Assembly: GCA_945926565.1 (NCBI GenBank)
Contig: CAMELY010000105.1
Coordinates: 1-5,100 of the forward strand
DNA: 5,100 nucleotides
Reading direction: 5' to 3'
From: an uncultured Clostridia bacterium
Lineage (GTDB): Bacteria; Bacillota; Clostridia; Oscillospirales; Oscillospiraceae
Shown: piece after piece, positions 1 through 5,099 of the stretch
How positions within the stretch are numbered: the first letter of the stretch is position 1
How the letters are laid out: the number at the start of each line of letters is the position of its first letter
Notes under the pieces: generated by a model
What the model was told of the DNA's origin: nothing
The model's input: the letters and a program-made list of their open reading frames with translations, nothing else
Databases searched by the model: none
Program-made: the position numbers and the translations under genes

Positions 1-1113
1 CTCCTCGCTCCGGCAGAGGCACCGGCCCCGGAGTCCTTTGAAAAACCGGAAGGTCCAGAAGGTGGGCTTGGGAATACAGCCGTTGGCCACCAGGCCAAAG
101 CCCCCATGGAAGGGGGTGAAGGGCACCCCCTGCTCCTCAAAGATGTCCCCGAAGGTCCAATAGGAGTAGGACTCGTTCCAGTCCCCCAGCCAGGACAGCA
201 TCCCGGCCACATAGGCCGCGTTGCGGTTGGTGTCGTGGAGAGGGCAGTTGGGGATGTAGGAGGTGTTGAACTCGGTGATATGAATCTCTTTCCCGGCAAA
301 TTCCGGGAAGCTGTCCACAATCTCCCGGGTTCTGCGCAGCGTCTCCCGAATTTCAGCGGGATGATGGAGCTTTGCGTAGCCGTAGTGGCCCACCCGCTCC
401 GGCCTTTCCGTGGTATAGTGGTGGCGGGTGATAAAATCCACCGGAATCCTCTGCTCCCGGCAGAACCGGAGAAAATCCGCCATCCACCGCTCCTCCTGCA
501 CGCCGCAGATGGAGGGCCCCCCCACCCGGAACCGGCTGTCCACCGCCTTCACCGCCCGGAAGGTAATCTCAAACAGGCGGAAGTAGGCCTGCTCATCCGC
601 CCCCTGCCAGAAGCCCTCCAGGTTGGGCTCGTTCCAGACCTCCACCGGCCACTGCACCACCTCCTCCGGGCCGTAGCGCTCTATCAGGTGGCGCAAAGTG
701 GCCTGCACCAGGGCGCACCAGCCCTCCTCGTCCCGGGGCGGGGTCACGTTCCCCTTCCAATAGAAAACAGTCTGATCTCCGGAGGCCAGCTTTTCCGGCA
801 TAAAGCCCAGCTCCAGGAAGGGACGCAGGCCCTTTTCCCGGTAGCTGTCCATCACCAGATCCAGATAGGTGAAATTGTACTCCGCCCTCCGGACGCCGTC
901 TTCCTCATATTCCTGATAGATCGCCAGATCGTCGGAGAACAGTCCGTGTCCCCGGATATACCGAAAGCCGATCTCCTTCTGCACCAACGCCAGCTGCCGC
1001 TGATACTCCTCCTGCAGGGCCAGACCCAGACGGCCGGTGCCCACGCAGTAATCTACCCGGTTATGAAAGGGAAGCTCCCCGTTTTCCAGCAGTTCAATGA
1101 CCTTTTTCTCCAT
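1..1113 (-). CDS. xynB: GH39 beta-xylosidase, C-terminus cut by window edge
   Basis: This reading frame is open from an ATG at 1113 to the left edge (371 codons, no stop), so the C-terminus lies outside the window. The product matches glycoside hydrolase family 39 beta-xylosidases, retaining enzymes that release xylose from the non-reducing ends of xylo-oligosaccharides. Seen directly: YCVGTGRLGLALQ at residues 22-34, YIRGHGL at 52-58, the acid/base glutamate E162 in VEVWNEPNL, the nucleophile E281 in HITEFNTSY, and YWTFGDIFEE at 318-327. The two glutamates are 119 residues apart, close to the spacing I recall for Thermoanaerobacterium XynB (E160/E277). Family members are about 500 residues, so roughly 130 are missing. 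No signal peptide is seen, so the enzyme is probably cytoplasmic. Start choice: GGGAAGG at 1129-1123 lies 9 nt from ATG 1113, and the N-terminal length then fits the family. ATG 1161 has a stronger GGAGGG at 1176-1171, but it adds 16 residues with codons such as ATA, ACA and AGG unlike the rest of the gene. An in-frame TAA at 1182-1180 closes the frame. Confidence 0.95.
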   Translation of the reverse strand, partial: MEKKVIELLENGELPFHNRVDYCVGTGRLGLALQEEYQRQLALVQKEIGFRYIRGHGLFSDDLAIYQEYEEDGVRRAEYNFTYLDLVMDSYREKGLRPFLELGFMPEKLASGDQTVFYWKGNVTPPRDEEGWCALVQATLRHLIERYGPEEVVQWPVEVWNEPNLEGFWQGADEQAYFRLFEITFRAVKAVDSRFRVGGPSICGVQEERWMADFLRFCREQRIPVDFITRHHYTTERPERVGHYGYAKLHHPAEIRETLRRTREIVDSFPEFAGKEIHITEFNTSYIPNCPLHDTNRNAAYVAGMLSWLGDWNESYSYWTFGDIFEEQGVPFTPFHGGFGLVANGCIPKPTFWTFRFFKGLRGRCLCRSEE

Positions 1114-1170
1114 GCGGCCCATCCTTCCCGGCAAAAGCCGATTTTCTGTCGGCAGTATCATAGCAGATTT

Positions 1171-1176
1171 CCCTCC
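1171..1176 (-). promoter_or_regulatory. Alternative ribosome binding site for the xylosidase gene
   Basis: On the minus strand GGAGGG lies 9 nt before an in-frame ATG at 1161-1159. It competes with the GGGAAGG site at 1129-1123 that serves the ATG at 1113. This site is the closer match to the 16S rRNA tail, whereas family length favours the downstream start. Which one is used cannot be settled here. Confidence 0.5.
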
Positions 1177-1226
1177 GGATTACCAGAGACGGCCCAGAAC
1201 CTCCTTTCCGCTTCCGGTCATTTCCA

Positions 1227-1256
1227 GTATGTTTTGCCTCCGAATTTCTCAGCCTA
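1227..1256 (+). promoter_or_regulatory. Possible sigma-G-type promoter of ypeB
   Basis: GTATG (1227-1231) is followed after 18 bases by CAGCCTA (1250-1256). This resembles the forespore sigma-G pattern (GMATR, 17-18 bases, CATNNTA) with one mismatch in each box. It would start transcription near 1263, about 28 nt before the ypeB ATG. ypeB is transcribed by sigma-G in Bacillus, which makes the match plausible, but such short degenerate boxes also occur by chance. Confidence 0.3.
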
Positions 1257-1290
1257 GACACAGACAACGATTGGAAAGGGGCGCTTTGCC

Positions 1291-2652
1291 ATGCATTCTT
1301 CCCTCAGCCGCCGGGGGCGCATCCGGGCGGTCAGCTTTTTTGCCGCAGTCCTGGTGCTCTCCATCGGCACCGCCGTCAGCCAGCACGTCCAGCGGATTCA
1401 GCTCCAGCGGGCAGTGACCAACAGCTATCTCCACGCCTTCTCCGAGGTCACCGCCAGCCTGGACAAGATGGACGCCGCACTGCAGAAGGGGGTGTACGTC
1501 ACCACCTCCCCCATGCTCTGCTCCCTGTGCAGCGAGGTCTTTGCCCAGGCCATGACCGCTCAGCTGGCCCTGGGCCAGCTGCCCTTCGCCAATGTGGAGC
1601 TGGAGCAGACCGCCGCCTTTGTCTCCACCGTGGGCGACTACGCCCAGGCTCTCTCCCGGTCCGCCGCCCTCCAGGGGGATTCCCTGGATCAGGATATGGA
1701 GAGCTGGCAGCAGCTCTCCGCCGCCGCCAAAACCCTCTCCGCTCAGCTGGACGAGCTGGAGCTGGAGCTGTTTGACGGCACCTTTGCCATCGAGGACGTG
1801 GCCCAGGCGGAACAGCGGCTCTCTGAGCCCCGGGCGGAGGGGGAGACCACCAGCCTCACCGGTTTTCAGGCCATTGAGGCGGACTTTCCCGAGCTGCCCA
1901 GTCTGATCTACGACGGCCCCTTCTCCCAGCATCTCACCGGCAGAACGCCCGCCATGCTGGAGGGCCGGGAGGAGGTCTCGGAGCAGCAGGCTCTGGAGAT
2001 TGCCCATCTGCTCACCGGCCACAGCGGCCTCAACCTGACCGGCAAGGTGGACGGGGAGATCCCCGCCTACACCTTCACCTGCGGCAATCCGGGAGAGACC
2101 TGCACGGTGGAGATCACCCGCCAGGGGGGCGAGCTGCTCTCCTATTTCACCGAAGGGCATCCCGCCGCTCAGAAGCTCACCCCGGAGCAGGGAATCGACG
2201 CCGCCCGGCAGTTCCTCGCCCGTCTGGGCCAGGAGGATATGGGCGAGAGCTATTATACCCTTCAGAGCAACATTCTGACTGTCAACTTCTGCTATGCCCC
2301 TCAGGGCGTCCGGTGCTACCCCGACCTGGTGAAGGTCTCGGTCTCTCTGGAGGACGGCAGCGTGCTGGGCTATGAGGGCCGGGGCTATCTGGTGAATCAC
2401 CGGGCCCGGGAGCTGGCTCAGCCCGCTGTCACCCGTCAGCAGGCCCAGGAAAAGGTCTCCTCCCTGCTCACCGTCCTCTCTTCCAATCTGGCGGTCATTC
2501 CCACCCGGGGCGAATACGAGGTGCTGTGCTGGGAGTTTCTCTGTGAGGCGGAGGACGGCAGCCATGTGATCTCCTATCTCAACGCCCAGACCGGAAACGA
2601 GGAGCAGCTCCTTCTGCTTCTGGAAGACGAGCACGGAACCCTGGCGCTGTAG
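1291..2652 (+). CDS. ypeB: Spore germination protein YpeB
   Basis: The 453-residue product matches YpeB, the forespore protein that Bacillus needs for placement and stability of the cortex-lytic enzyme SleB; its length equals the family norm of about 450. Seen directly: a basic N-terminus, one membrane segment at about residues 11-29, and a helical region at about 35-180 rich in Ala, Gln and Glu. The family hallmark FPELPSLIYDGPFS follows at 199-212. Three PepSY-like repeats come next, at about 228-290 (PAYTFTC, GGELLSYF), 297-370 (LTPEQGIDAA, DGSVLGYEGRGYL) and 378-445 (YEVLCWEF, VISYLNAQTGNEEQL). The protein is expected to be anchored in the inner spore membrane facing the cortex. GGAAAGGGG at 1273-1281 lies 9 nt before the ATG. 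The gene is divergent from the xylosidase gene and stands 171 nt before an independent permease gene. No sleB is adjacent, unlike the usual sleB-ypeB pair. No clear intrinsic terminator follows, only T-rich runs at about 2689-2705. A minus-strand ORF covering the same bases is a shadow. Confidence 0.93.
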   Translation: MHSSLSRRGRIRAVSFFAAVLVLSIGTAVSQHVQRIQLQRAVTNSYLHAFSEVTASLDKMDAALQKGVYVTTSPMLCSLCSEVFAQAMTAQLALGQLPFANVELEQTAAFVSTVGDYAQALSRSAALQGDSLDQDMESWQQLSAAAKTLSAQLDELELELFDGTFAIEDVAQAEQRLSEPRAEGETTSLTGFQAIEADFPELPSLIYDGPFSQHLTGRTPAMLEGREEVSEQQALEIAHLLTGHSGLNLTGKVDGEIPAYTFTCGNPGETCTVEITRQGGELLSYFTEGHPAAQKLTPEQGIDAARQFLARLGQEDMGESYYTLQSNILTVNFCYAPQGVRCYPDLVKVSVSLEDGSVLGYEGRGYLVNHRARELAQPAVTRQQAQEKVSSLLTVLSSNLAVIPTRGEYEVLCWEFLCEAEDGSHVISYLNAQTGNEEQLLLLLEDEHGTLAL

Positions 2653-2730
2653 TTCTTCCTTCTGACGATTATTCTATCATATCTGTCCTTTTTTTCTCTT
2701 TTTCAGGTCATTTCGCCAAAGTTATGCCAC

Positions 2731-2756
2731 GGATTGTCTGTTTCTATTGACAATCC
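2731..2756. repeat. Perfect dyad over the permease -35 box, candidate operator
   Basis: GGATTGTC (2731-2738) and GACAATCC (2749-2756) are exact inverse complements around a 10-nt spacer. C2730 and G2757 extend each arm to 9 bp. The right arm covers most of the TTGACA box. No T-run follows, so this is not an intrinsic terminator for ypeB. It lies upstream of the predicted transcription start, so a protein-binding operator is likelier than an RNA hairpin. The regulator is unknown. Confidence 0.7.
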
Positions 2757-2774
2757 GCCGCATTTGGCTAAACT
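2747..2774 (+). promoter_or_regulatory. Sigma-A-type promoter of the uracil permease gene
   Basis: A perfect TTGACA (2747-2752) is followed after 16 bases by TAAACT (2769-2774), a 4/6 match to TATAAT. Transcription would start near 2781, leaving a leader of about 43 nt. The position directly upstream of the permease gene, with a clear terminator after it, suggests a single-gene unit. Confidence 0.65.
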
Positions 2775-2786
2775 GATACATGATCA

Positions 2787-2801
2787 GCCGGCTCTGCCGG
2801 C
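2787..2801 (+). repeat. Small GC-rich hairpin in the permease leader
   Basis: GCCGGC, TCT, GCCGGC can fold into a 6-bp stem with a 3-nt loop. It is followed by CTTTG and ends 16 nt before the GAGAGG ribosome binding site. It is too small, and its T-run too short, to call an attenuator. I see no recognisable PyrR-binding loop, so it may only stabilise the mRNA 5' end or be accidental. Confidence 0.4.
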
Positions 2802-2817
2802 CTTTGTATGAGAGAAA

Positions 2818-2823
2818 GAGAGG
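2818..2823 (+). promoter_or_regulatory. Ribosome binding site that makes the permease start ambiguous
   Basis: GAGAGG touches the ATG at 2824 with no spacer, which is too close for normal initiation there. The same site lies 9 nt before an in-frame GTG at 2833, a normal distance. The purine-rich run AGAGAAAGAGAGG (2811-2823) could still serve the ATG more loosely. Confidence 0.55.
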
Positions 2824-4161
2824 ATGGTAATCGTGAAATTCAATGTGAAAAGCGAAAATACCAGCGCCCCGATCTATGACGCCCGTGAACTGGGCCGGGG
2901 CAAAATGTTCCTGCTGGGTCTCCAGCACACCTTCGCCATGTTCGGCGCTACGGTGCTGGTTCCCCTGCTGACCGGTCTGAGCGTCTCCACCACCCTGCTG
3001 ATGGCAGGTCTGGGCACGCTGCTGTTCCATTTTGTGACCAAGGGTAAGGTGCCTGCCTTCCTGGGCTCCTCCTTCGCCTTCCTGGGCGGCTATGCCGCTG
3101 TGGCTCCGCTGATTGACGGCAAGCCCAACACCGAGATGCTGCCCTACGCCTGCGGCGGCGTGGTGGTGGCCGGCGTGCTCTACCTGATTGTCTCCCTGCT
3201 GATCAAGCTGGTGGGCGTCAACAAGGTGATGCGCTTCTTCCCCCCGGTGGTCACCGGCCCCATCATTATCTCCATCGGCCTGATTCTGGCCCCCAGCGCC
3301 ATCTCCAACTGCGAGACCAACTGGCCCATCGCCCTGGTCGCCCTGGCCACCGTCATCATCTGCAACATCTGGGGCAAGGGCATGATCAAGATCATTCCCA
3401 TTATGATGGGCATCCTGGTGTCCTACGCGGTGGCTCTGATCACCGGCAATGTGGATTTCTCCTCGGTGAAGGCCACCCTGGATCAGGGCTTCATCGGCGG
3501 CGTGGTCGCTCTGCCCCTGTCCACCTCCTCCTTCGCCAAGTTTGACATCAGCGCCATCCTCACCATCGCTCCTCTGGCCCTGGCGACCATGATGGAGCAC
3601 ATCGGCGACATGTCCGCCATCAGCGCCACGGTGGAGAAGAACTTCATCAAGGATCCCGGCCTGCACCGCACCCTGCTGGGCGACGGCCTGGCCACCATCC
3701 TGGCCTCCTTCTTCGGCGGCCCCGCCAACACCACCTACGGCGAGAACACCGGCGTGCTGGCCCTGAGCCGTGTCTATGATCCCAAGGTCATCCGGATCGC
3801 CGCCTGCGTGGCTGTGGTACTCTCCTTCTTCCCCGCCTTCGCCGCCGTCGTCAGTTCCATCCCCGCAGCCATCATCGGCGGCGTCTCCCTGATCCTTTAC
3901 GGTATGATCTCCGCCATCGGCGTGCGCAACGTGGTGGAGCATCAGGTGGATTTCACCAAGAGCCGCAACCTGATCATCGCGGCTGTCATCCTGGTCTGCG
4001 CCCTGGGCTTCAACTTTAGCGCCAACGGCGGCATCAACTTCTCTGTGCTGGGCGCTGACATCTCCCTGTCCGGTCTGGCCATTGCCTCCCTGTCCGGCAT
4101 CCTGCTCAATGCCATCCTCCCCGGCAACGACTACCAGTTCAGCAAGGAGTCTGACGACTGA
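2824..4161 (+). CDS. uraA: Uracil permease, NCS2 (UraA/PyrP) family
   Basis: The 445-residue product is a hydrophobic transporter of the NCS2 nucleobase:cation symporter family, closest to the uracil-type UraA/PyrP branch. It would sit in the cytoplasmic membrane and import uracil, probably with protons, for salvage to UMP. Seen directly: LQHTFAMFGATVLVP at residues 33-47 (with H35, the UraA H24 equivalent), GSSFAFLGGY at 81-90, FPPVVTGPIIISIG at 139-152, MMEHIGDMSAI at 256-266 (E258) and GGPANTTYGENTGV at 298-311 (E307). E258 and E307 are 49 residues apart, the same spacing as the substrate-binding E241 and E290 of E. coli UraA. About fourteen membrane segments fit the length. The ATG at 2824 is reported, but GTG 2833 (start MKFNVKSEN) has better ribosome-site spacing; the proteins differ by three residues. 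Codon use is strongly biased to GCC, CTG, ATC and GGC, suggesting good expression. It has its own promoter and terminator and no pyrimidine gene beside it. Xanthine or uric acid transport is less likely, given the UraA-type YGEN motif. Confidence 0.95.
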   Translation: MVIVKFNVKSENTSAPIYDARELGRGKMFLLGLQHTFAMFGATVLVPLLTGLSVSTTLLMAGLGTLLFHFVTKGKVPAFLGSSFAFLGGYAAVAPLIDGKPNTEMLPYACGGVVVAGVLYLIVSLLIKLVGVNKVMRFFPPVVTGPIIISIGLILAPSAISNCETNWPIALVALATVIICNIWGKGMIKIIPIMMGILVSYAVALITGNVDFSSVKATLDQGFIGGVVALPLSTSSFAKFDISAILTIAPLALATMMEHIGDMSAISATVEKNFIKDPGLHRTLLGDGLATILASFFGGPANTTYGENTGVLALSRVYDPKVIRIAACVAVVLSFFPAFAAVVSSIPAAIIGGVSLILYGMISAIGVRNVVEHQVDFTKSRNLIIAAVILVCALGFNFSANGGINFSVLGADISLSGLAIASLSGILLNAILPGNDYQFSKESDD

Positions 4162-4185
4162 TTCCAGCAGGCTCCCTGACTGTAT

Positions 4186-4227
4186 GCCTGCCGTCTCATA
4201 TGAGGCGGCAGGCTTTTCTTCTGTTTT
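4186..4227 (+). terminator. Intrinsic terminator after the uracil permease gene
   Basis: GCCTGCCG (4186-4193) pairs with CGGCAGGC (4206-4213). The stem continues inward through a T-G wobble and CTC/GAG to an ATAT loop, about 12 bp in all. TTTTCTTCTGTTTT (4214-4227) follows. It lies 24 nt after the permease stop codon. Confidence 0.93.
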
Positions 4228-4293
4228 AGAAATGTAGTTCACATCTTGTTCTCAATTCTGTCGCAGTTTTTTCACCCCTTCTGCAGTGACGTC

Positions 4294-4302
4294 TGGTATA
4301 CT
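4294..4302 (+). promoter_or_regulatory. Possible extended -10 promoter
   Basis: TGGTATACT gives an extended TGn motif joined to TATACT (4297-4302, 5/6 match to TATAAT). No good -35 box lies at 16-18 bases; the nearest TTCACC (4271-4276) is 20 bases away. Extended -10 promoters can work without one. Transcription would begin near 4309 and run toward the terminator at 4604-4642. Confidence 0.35.
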
Positions 4303-4357
4303 TTGGATTGTAAAGAGAGACGGAGTCCACCGCCGTCTGAAATATCTTACGAAAATA

Positions 4358-4395
4358 CTGTGCCCGGCAAATGCAATCGCGCTTGCCGGGCACAG
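4358..4395. repeat. Perfect 13-bp inverted repeat (hairpin)
   Basis: CTGTGCCCGGCAA (4358-4370) and TTGCCGGGCACAG (4383-4395) are exact inverse complements around a 12-nt loop. On the plus strand it is followed by ACAATTTCATTT, not a proper T-run. On the minus strand TATTTTCGTA follows, which could make a weak terminator. It could be an RNA stem, a weak terminator or an end structure of an old mobile element. Confidence 0.85.
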
Positions 4396-4603
4396 ACAAT
4401 TTCATTTGCTGCCTCTGCTTCTCTCTCAAGTCAAGGGGGCCAGCCGGGGAAGTTGTCGCTCTGTCGTTCACAAAACGTTCTCAAACCTCTCATAATTTCT
4501 TCATCCATTGAAATGGCTGGTCTGATATACTTCTCATTGTCAGGAACGAAGCAATCATACAAAACCTCCCTCTCTTTTCTTTCTCTTTTCTCTCTCAAAC
4601 AGG

Positions 4604-4642
4604 AGCCCCGGCGCCGGAGAAGCGTCGGGGCTTTCTGTTTTC
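4604..4642 (+). terminator. Strong intrinsic terminator with no gene in front of it
   Basis: AGCCCCGGCGC (4604-4614) pairs with GCGTCGGGGCT (4622-4632), 11 bp including one G-T wobble, around a 7-nt loop. TTCTGTTTTCTC follows. The T-run marks it as plus-strand. The nearest plus-strand gene, the permease, already has its own terminator about 380 nt earlier, so this one must serve something else, such as a small RNA or a lost gene. Confidence 0.8.
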
Positions 4643-4730
4643 TCAAGGACTGCCAGTCTGCACAAGCGCAGGATGCCTGTATAACCGCTCCTGTGCTTCA
4701 TTTCTACGGCTCAGGTTCTGGGCTGCAGAC

Positions 4731-4904
4731 CTATATACAATGCATACAGGAGCTCTCTTCCGTGATCTCTTGGCAGGTGAGAGTGATGCCGTTTGCCTTG
4801 CACCAGGCTTTTACATTCTGACCGCTGTTTCTGCACTCCGAAATCCGCCCGGCCCACAGCGCCAGCTTGTTCTGGCTGCTCATTGTCTGAAGTTCTCTGC
4901 TCAT
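4731..4904 (-). pseudogene. tnpA: Truncated IS66 accessory protein TnpA (orfA)
   Basis: A 57-residue frame runs from ATG 4904 to TAG 4731. The segment NKLALWAGRISECRNSGQNV and the following KAWCKANGIT (about residues 12-41) closely resemble the N-terminal helix-turn-helix-like part of IS66 TnpA proteins (pattern WAxRIxECRxSGxxVxxWCxxNGI). The family then normally continues with a KTYYYWxxK-type segment. Here it continues with LTCQEITEESSCMHCI and stops, so similarity breaks near position 4782. Full family members are about 110-140 residues. GGGGG (4916-4912) lies 7 nt before the ATG, but it sits in the arm of a long inverted repeat. The product is probably non-functional. IS66 similarity is judged from remembered family sequence, not from a search. 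Confidence 0.72.
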
Positions 4905-4908
4905 GAAA

Positions 4909-4972
4909 ATACCCCCGTATTCCGGATAGTTTACGCGACTTGCATATACTATCCGCTACTATACGGGAGTAT
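4909..4972 (-). repeat. Long interrupted inverted repeat covering the tnpA ribosome binding site
   Basis: ATACCCCCGTAT (4909-4920) pairs with ATACGGGAGTAT (4961-4972), 11 of 12 positions. Inside, CGGATAGT (4923-4930) pairs perfectly with ACTATCCG (4948-4955). On the minus-strand transcript the GGGGG ribosome binding site of tnpA lies in the 3' arm, so the fold would block translation. Confidence 0.75.
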
Positions 4973-5004
4973 TGTTCCATGTTGTTTGTCTCGATGCAAG
5001 TCGC
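4935..5004. repeat. Perfect 11-bp inverted repeat in the IS66 end
   Basis: GCGACTTGCAT (4935-4945) is the exact inverse complement of ATGCAAGTCGC (4994-5004), 48 bases apart. One copy lies just inside the element terminus. The other is in the loop of the 4909-4972 hairpin. In the tnpA leader RNA the two could pair as a pseudoknot or as an alternative fold. Confidence 0.75.
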
Positions 5005-5023
5005 TGGGAGGTTTTACGCTTAC

Positions 5024-5099
5024 CTTTCTTTTCCTGATAGAATACTTTCCTGCGAAATTTAGGTGCAAATACAATATGATATTTGCAATTCCATTTTGT
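5024..5099 (-). pseudogene. tnpA: IS200/IS605-type transposase TnpA, N-terminal fragment interrupted by the IS66 element
   Basis: On the minus strand the frame beginning at 5099 reads TKWNCKYHIVFAPKFRR followed by KVFYQEKK. This is the conserved beginning of IS200/IS605-family Y1 transposases, the small HUH enzymes that move single-stranded DNA. The start codon and a first stretch of probably 10-20 residues lie beyond the right edge. At 5024/5023 the family sequence ends exactly where the IS66-type GTAAGCG terminus begins. The frame then runs 21 more codons through IS66 sequence to TAG at 4961-4959. The HUH histidines and the catalytic tyrosine are not present, so this copy is inactive. No continuation of the transposase is found elsewhere in the window. 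Confidence 0.85.

Larger units (their letters stand above)
4309..4642 (+). ncRNA. Candidate small RNA gene, unidentified
   Basis: A possible promoter at 4294-4302 and a strong terminator at 4604-4642 bound about 330 nt that lack a credible reading frame but have base-pairing potential. AAAGAGAG (4312-4319) plus GGAG (4322-4325) can pair with CTCC (4566-4569) plus CTCTCTTT (4570-4577), a 12-bp closing stem with a 2-nt bulge. Inside is the 13-bp hairpin at 4358-4395. A local alternative, AGACGG (4318-4323) with CCGTCT (4333-4338), would compete with the closing stem. I do not recognise 6S, tmRNA, RNase P, SRP RNA or a common riboswitch. The closing stem uses low-complexity purine and pyrimidine runs and could be chance, so this is a hypothesis only. 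Confidence 0.25.
4228..4730. other. Gene-poor stretch with RNA-like structure
   Basis: No reading frame here has convincing family features or the GC-rich third positions of the neighbouring genes. What it holds is an extended -10 element (4294-4302), a perfect 13-bp hairpin (4358-4395), a pyrimidine-only run (4565-4597, rich in CTCT and TTTT) and a strong plus-strand terminator (4604-4642). On the minus strand GGGAGG lies 6 nt before an ATG at 4558, but that frame codes for only 22 residues with no recognisable motif. The stretch lies between the permease terminator and transposon debris, so it may also include remains of a gene lost by transposition. Confidence 0.6.
4731..5023 (-). mobile_element. 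IS66-family insertion sequence, tnpA-end remnant
   Basis: Read on the minus strand, the element begins at 5023 with GTAAGCGTAAAACCTCC, matching the GTAAGCG terminus typical of IS66-family elements as I know them. A leader of about 120 nt with inverted repeats follows, then a tnpA frame starting at 4904. The remainder of tnpA, tnpB (orf2) and the DDE transposase tnpC are not found, and I see no matching GTAAGC end on the plus strand farther left. The element is therefore a deletion remnant whose inner limit is uncertain; clear tnpA similarity stops near 4782. The outer end lies inside an IS200-type transposase frame, so this copy jumped into another insertion sequence. Confidence 0.7.

Noticed and set aside
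1198..1207. AAAGGAGGTT on the minus strand, an excellent Shine-Dalgarno match
   Set aside because: No ATG, GTG or TTG lies at a usable distance downstream, and no reading frame follows, so it does not mark a gene.
106..1257. Plus-strand open frame of 383 codons
   Set aside because: It lies opposite the GH39 xylosidase gene, whose protein matches its family along the whole visible length. The plus-strand translation is rich in Pro, His and Leu with no domain, as expected of a shadow frame in GC-biased DNA.
1249..2634. Minus-strand open frame of 461 codons
   Set aside because: It is the antisense shadow of ypeB, a Gly/Leu/Gln-rich translation without recognisable motifs. The plus-strand protein carries the YpeB hallmarks.
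2689..2705. T-rich runs after ypeB as an intrinsic terminator
   Set aside because: No stable hairpin precedes the T-runs; only a 4-bp pairing could be found, so no terminator is called.
2722..4242. Minus-strand open frame of 506 codons
   Set aside because: It is antisense to the uracil permease, and its Gly/Gln/His/Asp-rich translation is the usual mirror of GCC, CTG, GGC and ATC codons. Its start also lies beyond the permease terminator.
4490..4558. Minus-strand 22-codon ORF with GGGAGG 6 nt before its ATG
   Set aside because: The ribosome site lies in a purine-only run where such matches arise easily. The peptide is very short and has no recognisable features, so it is mentioned but not called.
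4564..4600. CTTTCT-type run as a possible second copy of the IS66 target duplication
   Set aside because: It does not contain an exact CTTTCTTT and is not followed by a GTAAGC terminus. The similarity is explained by the low-complexity pyrimidine run.
4246..4821. Plus-strand open frame of 191 codons
   Set aside because: It runs through the 13-bp hairpin, the terminator at 4604-4642 and the IS66 tnpA frame on the other strand. Its Ser/Pro-rich translation has no motif, and no ribosome site precedes it.
4711..4980. Minus-strand open frame of 89 codons
   Set aside because: It overlaps the IS66 leader and tnpA in another frame. The tnpA frame shows IS66 similarity and this one does not.
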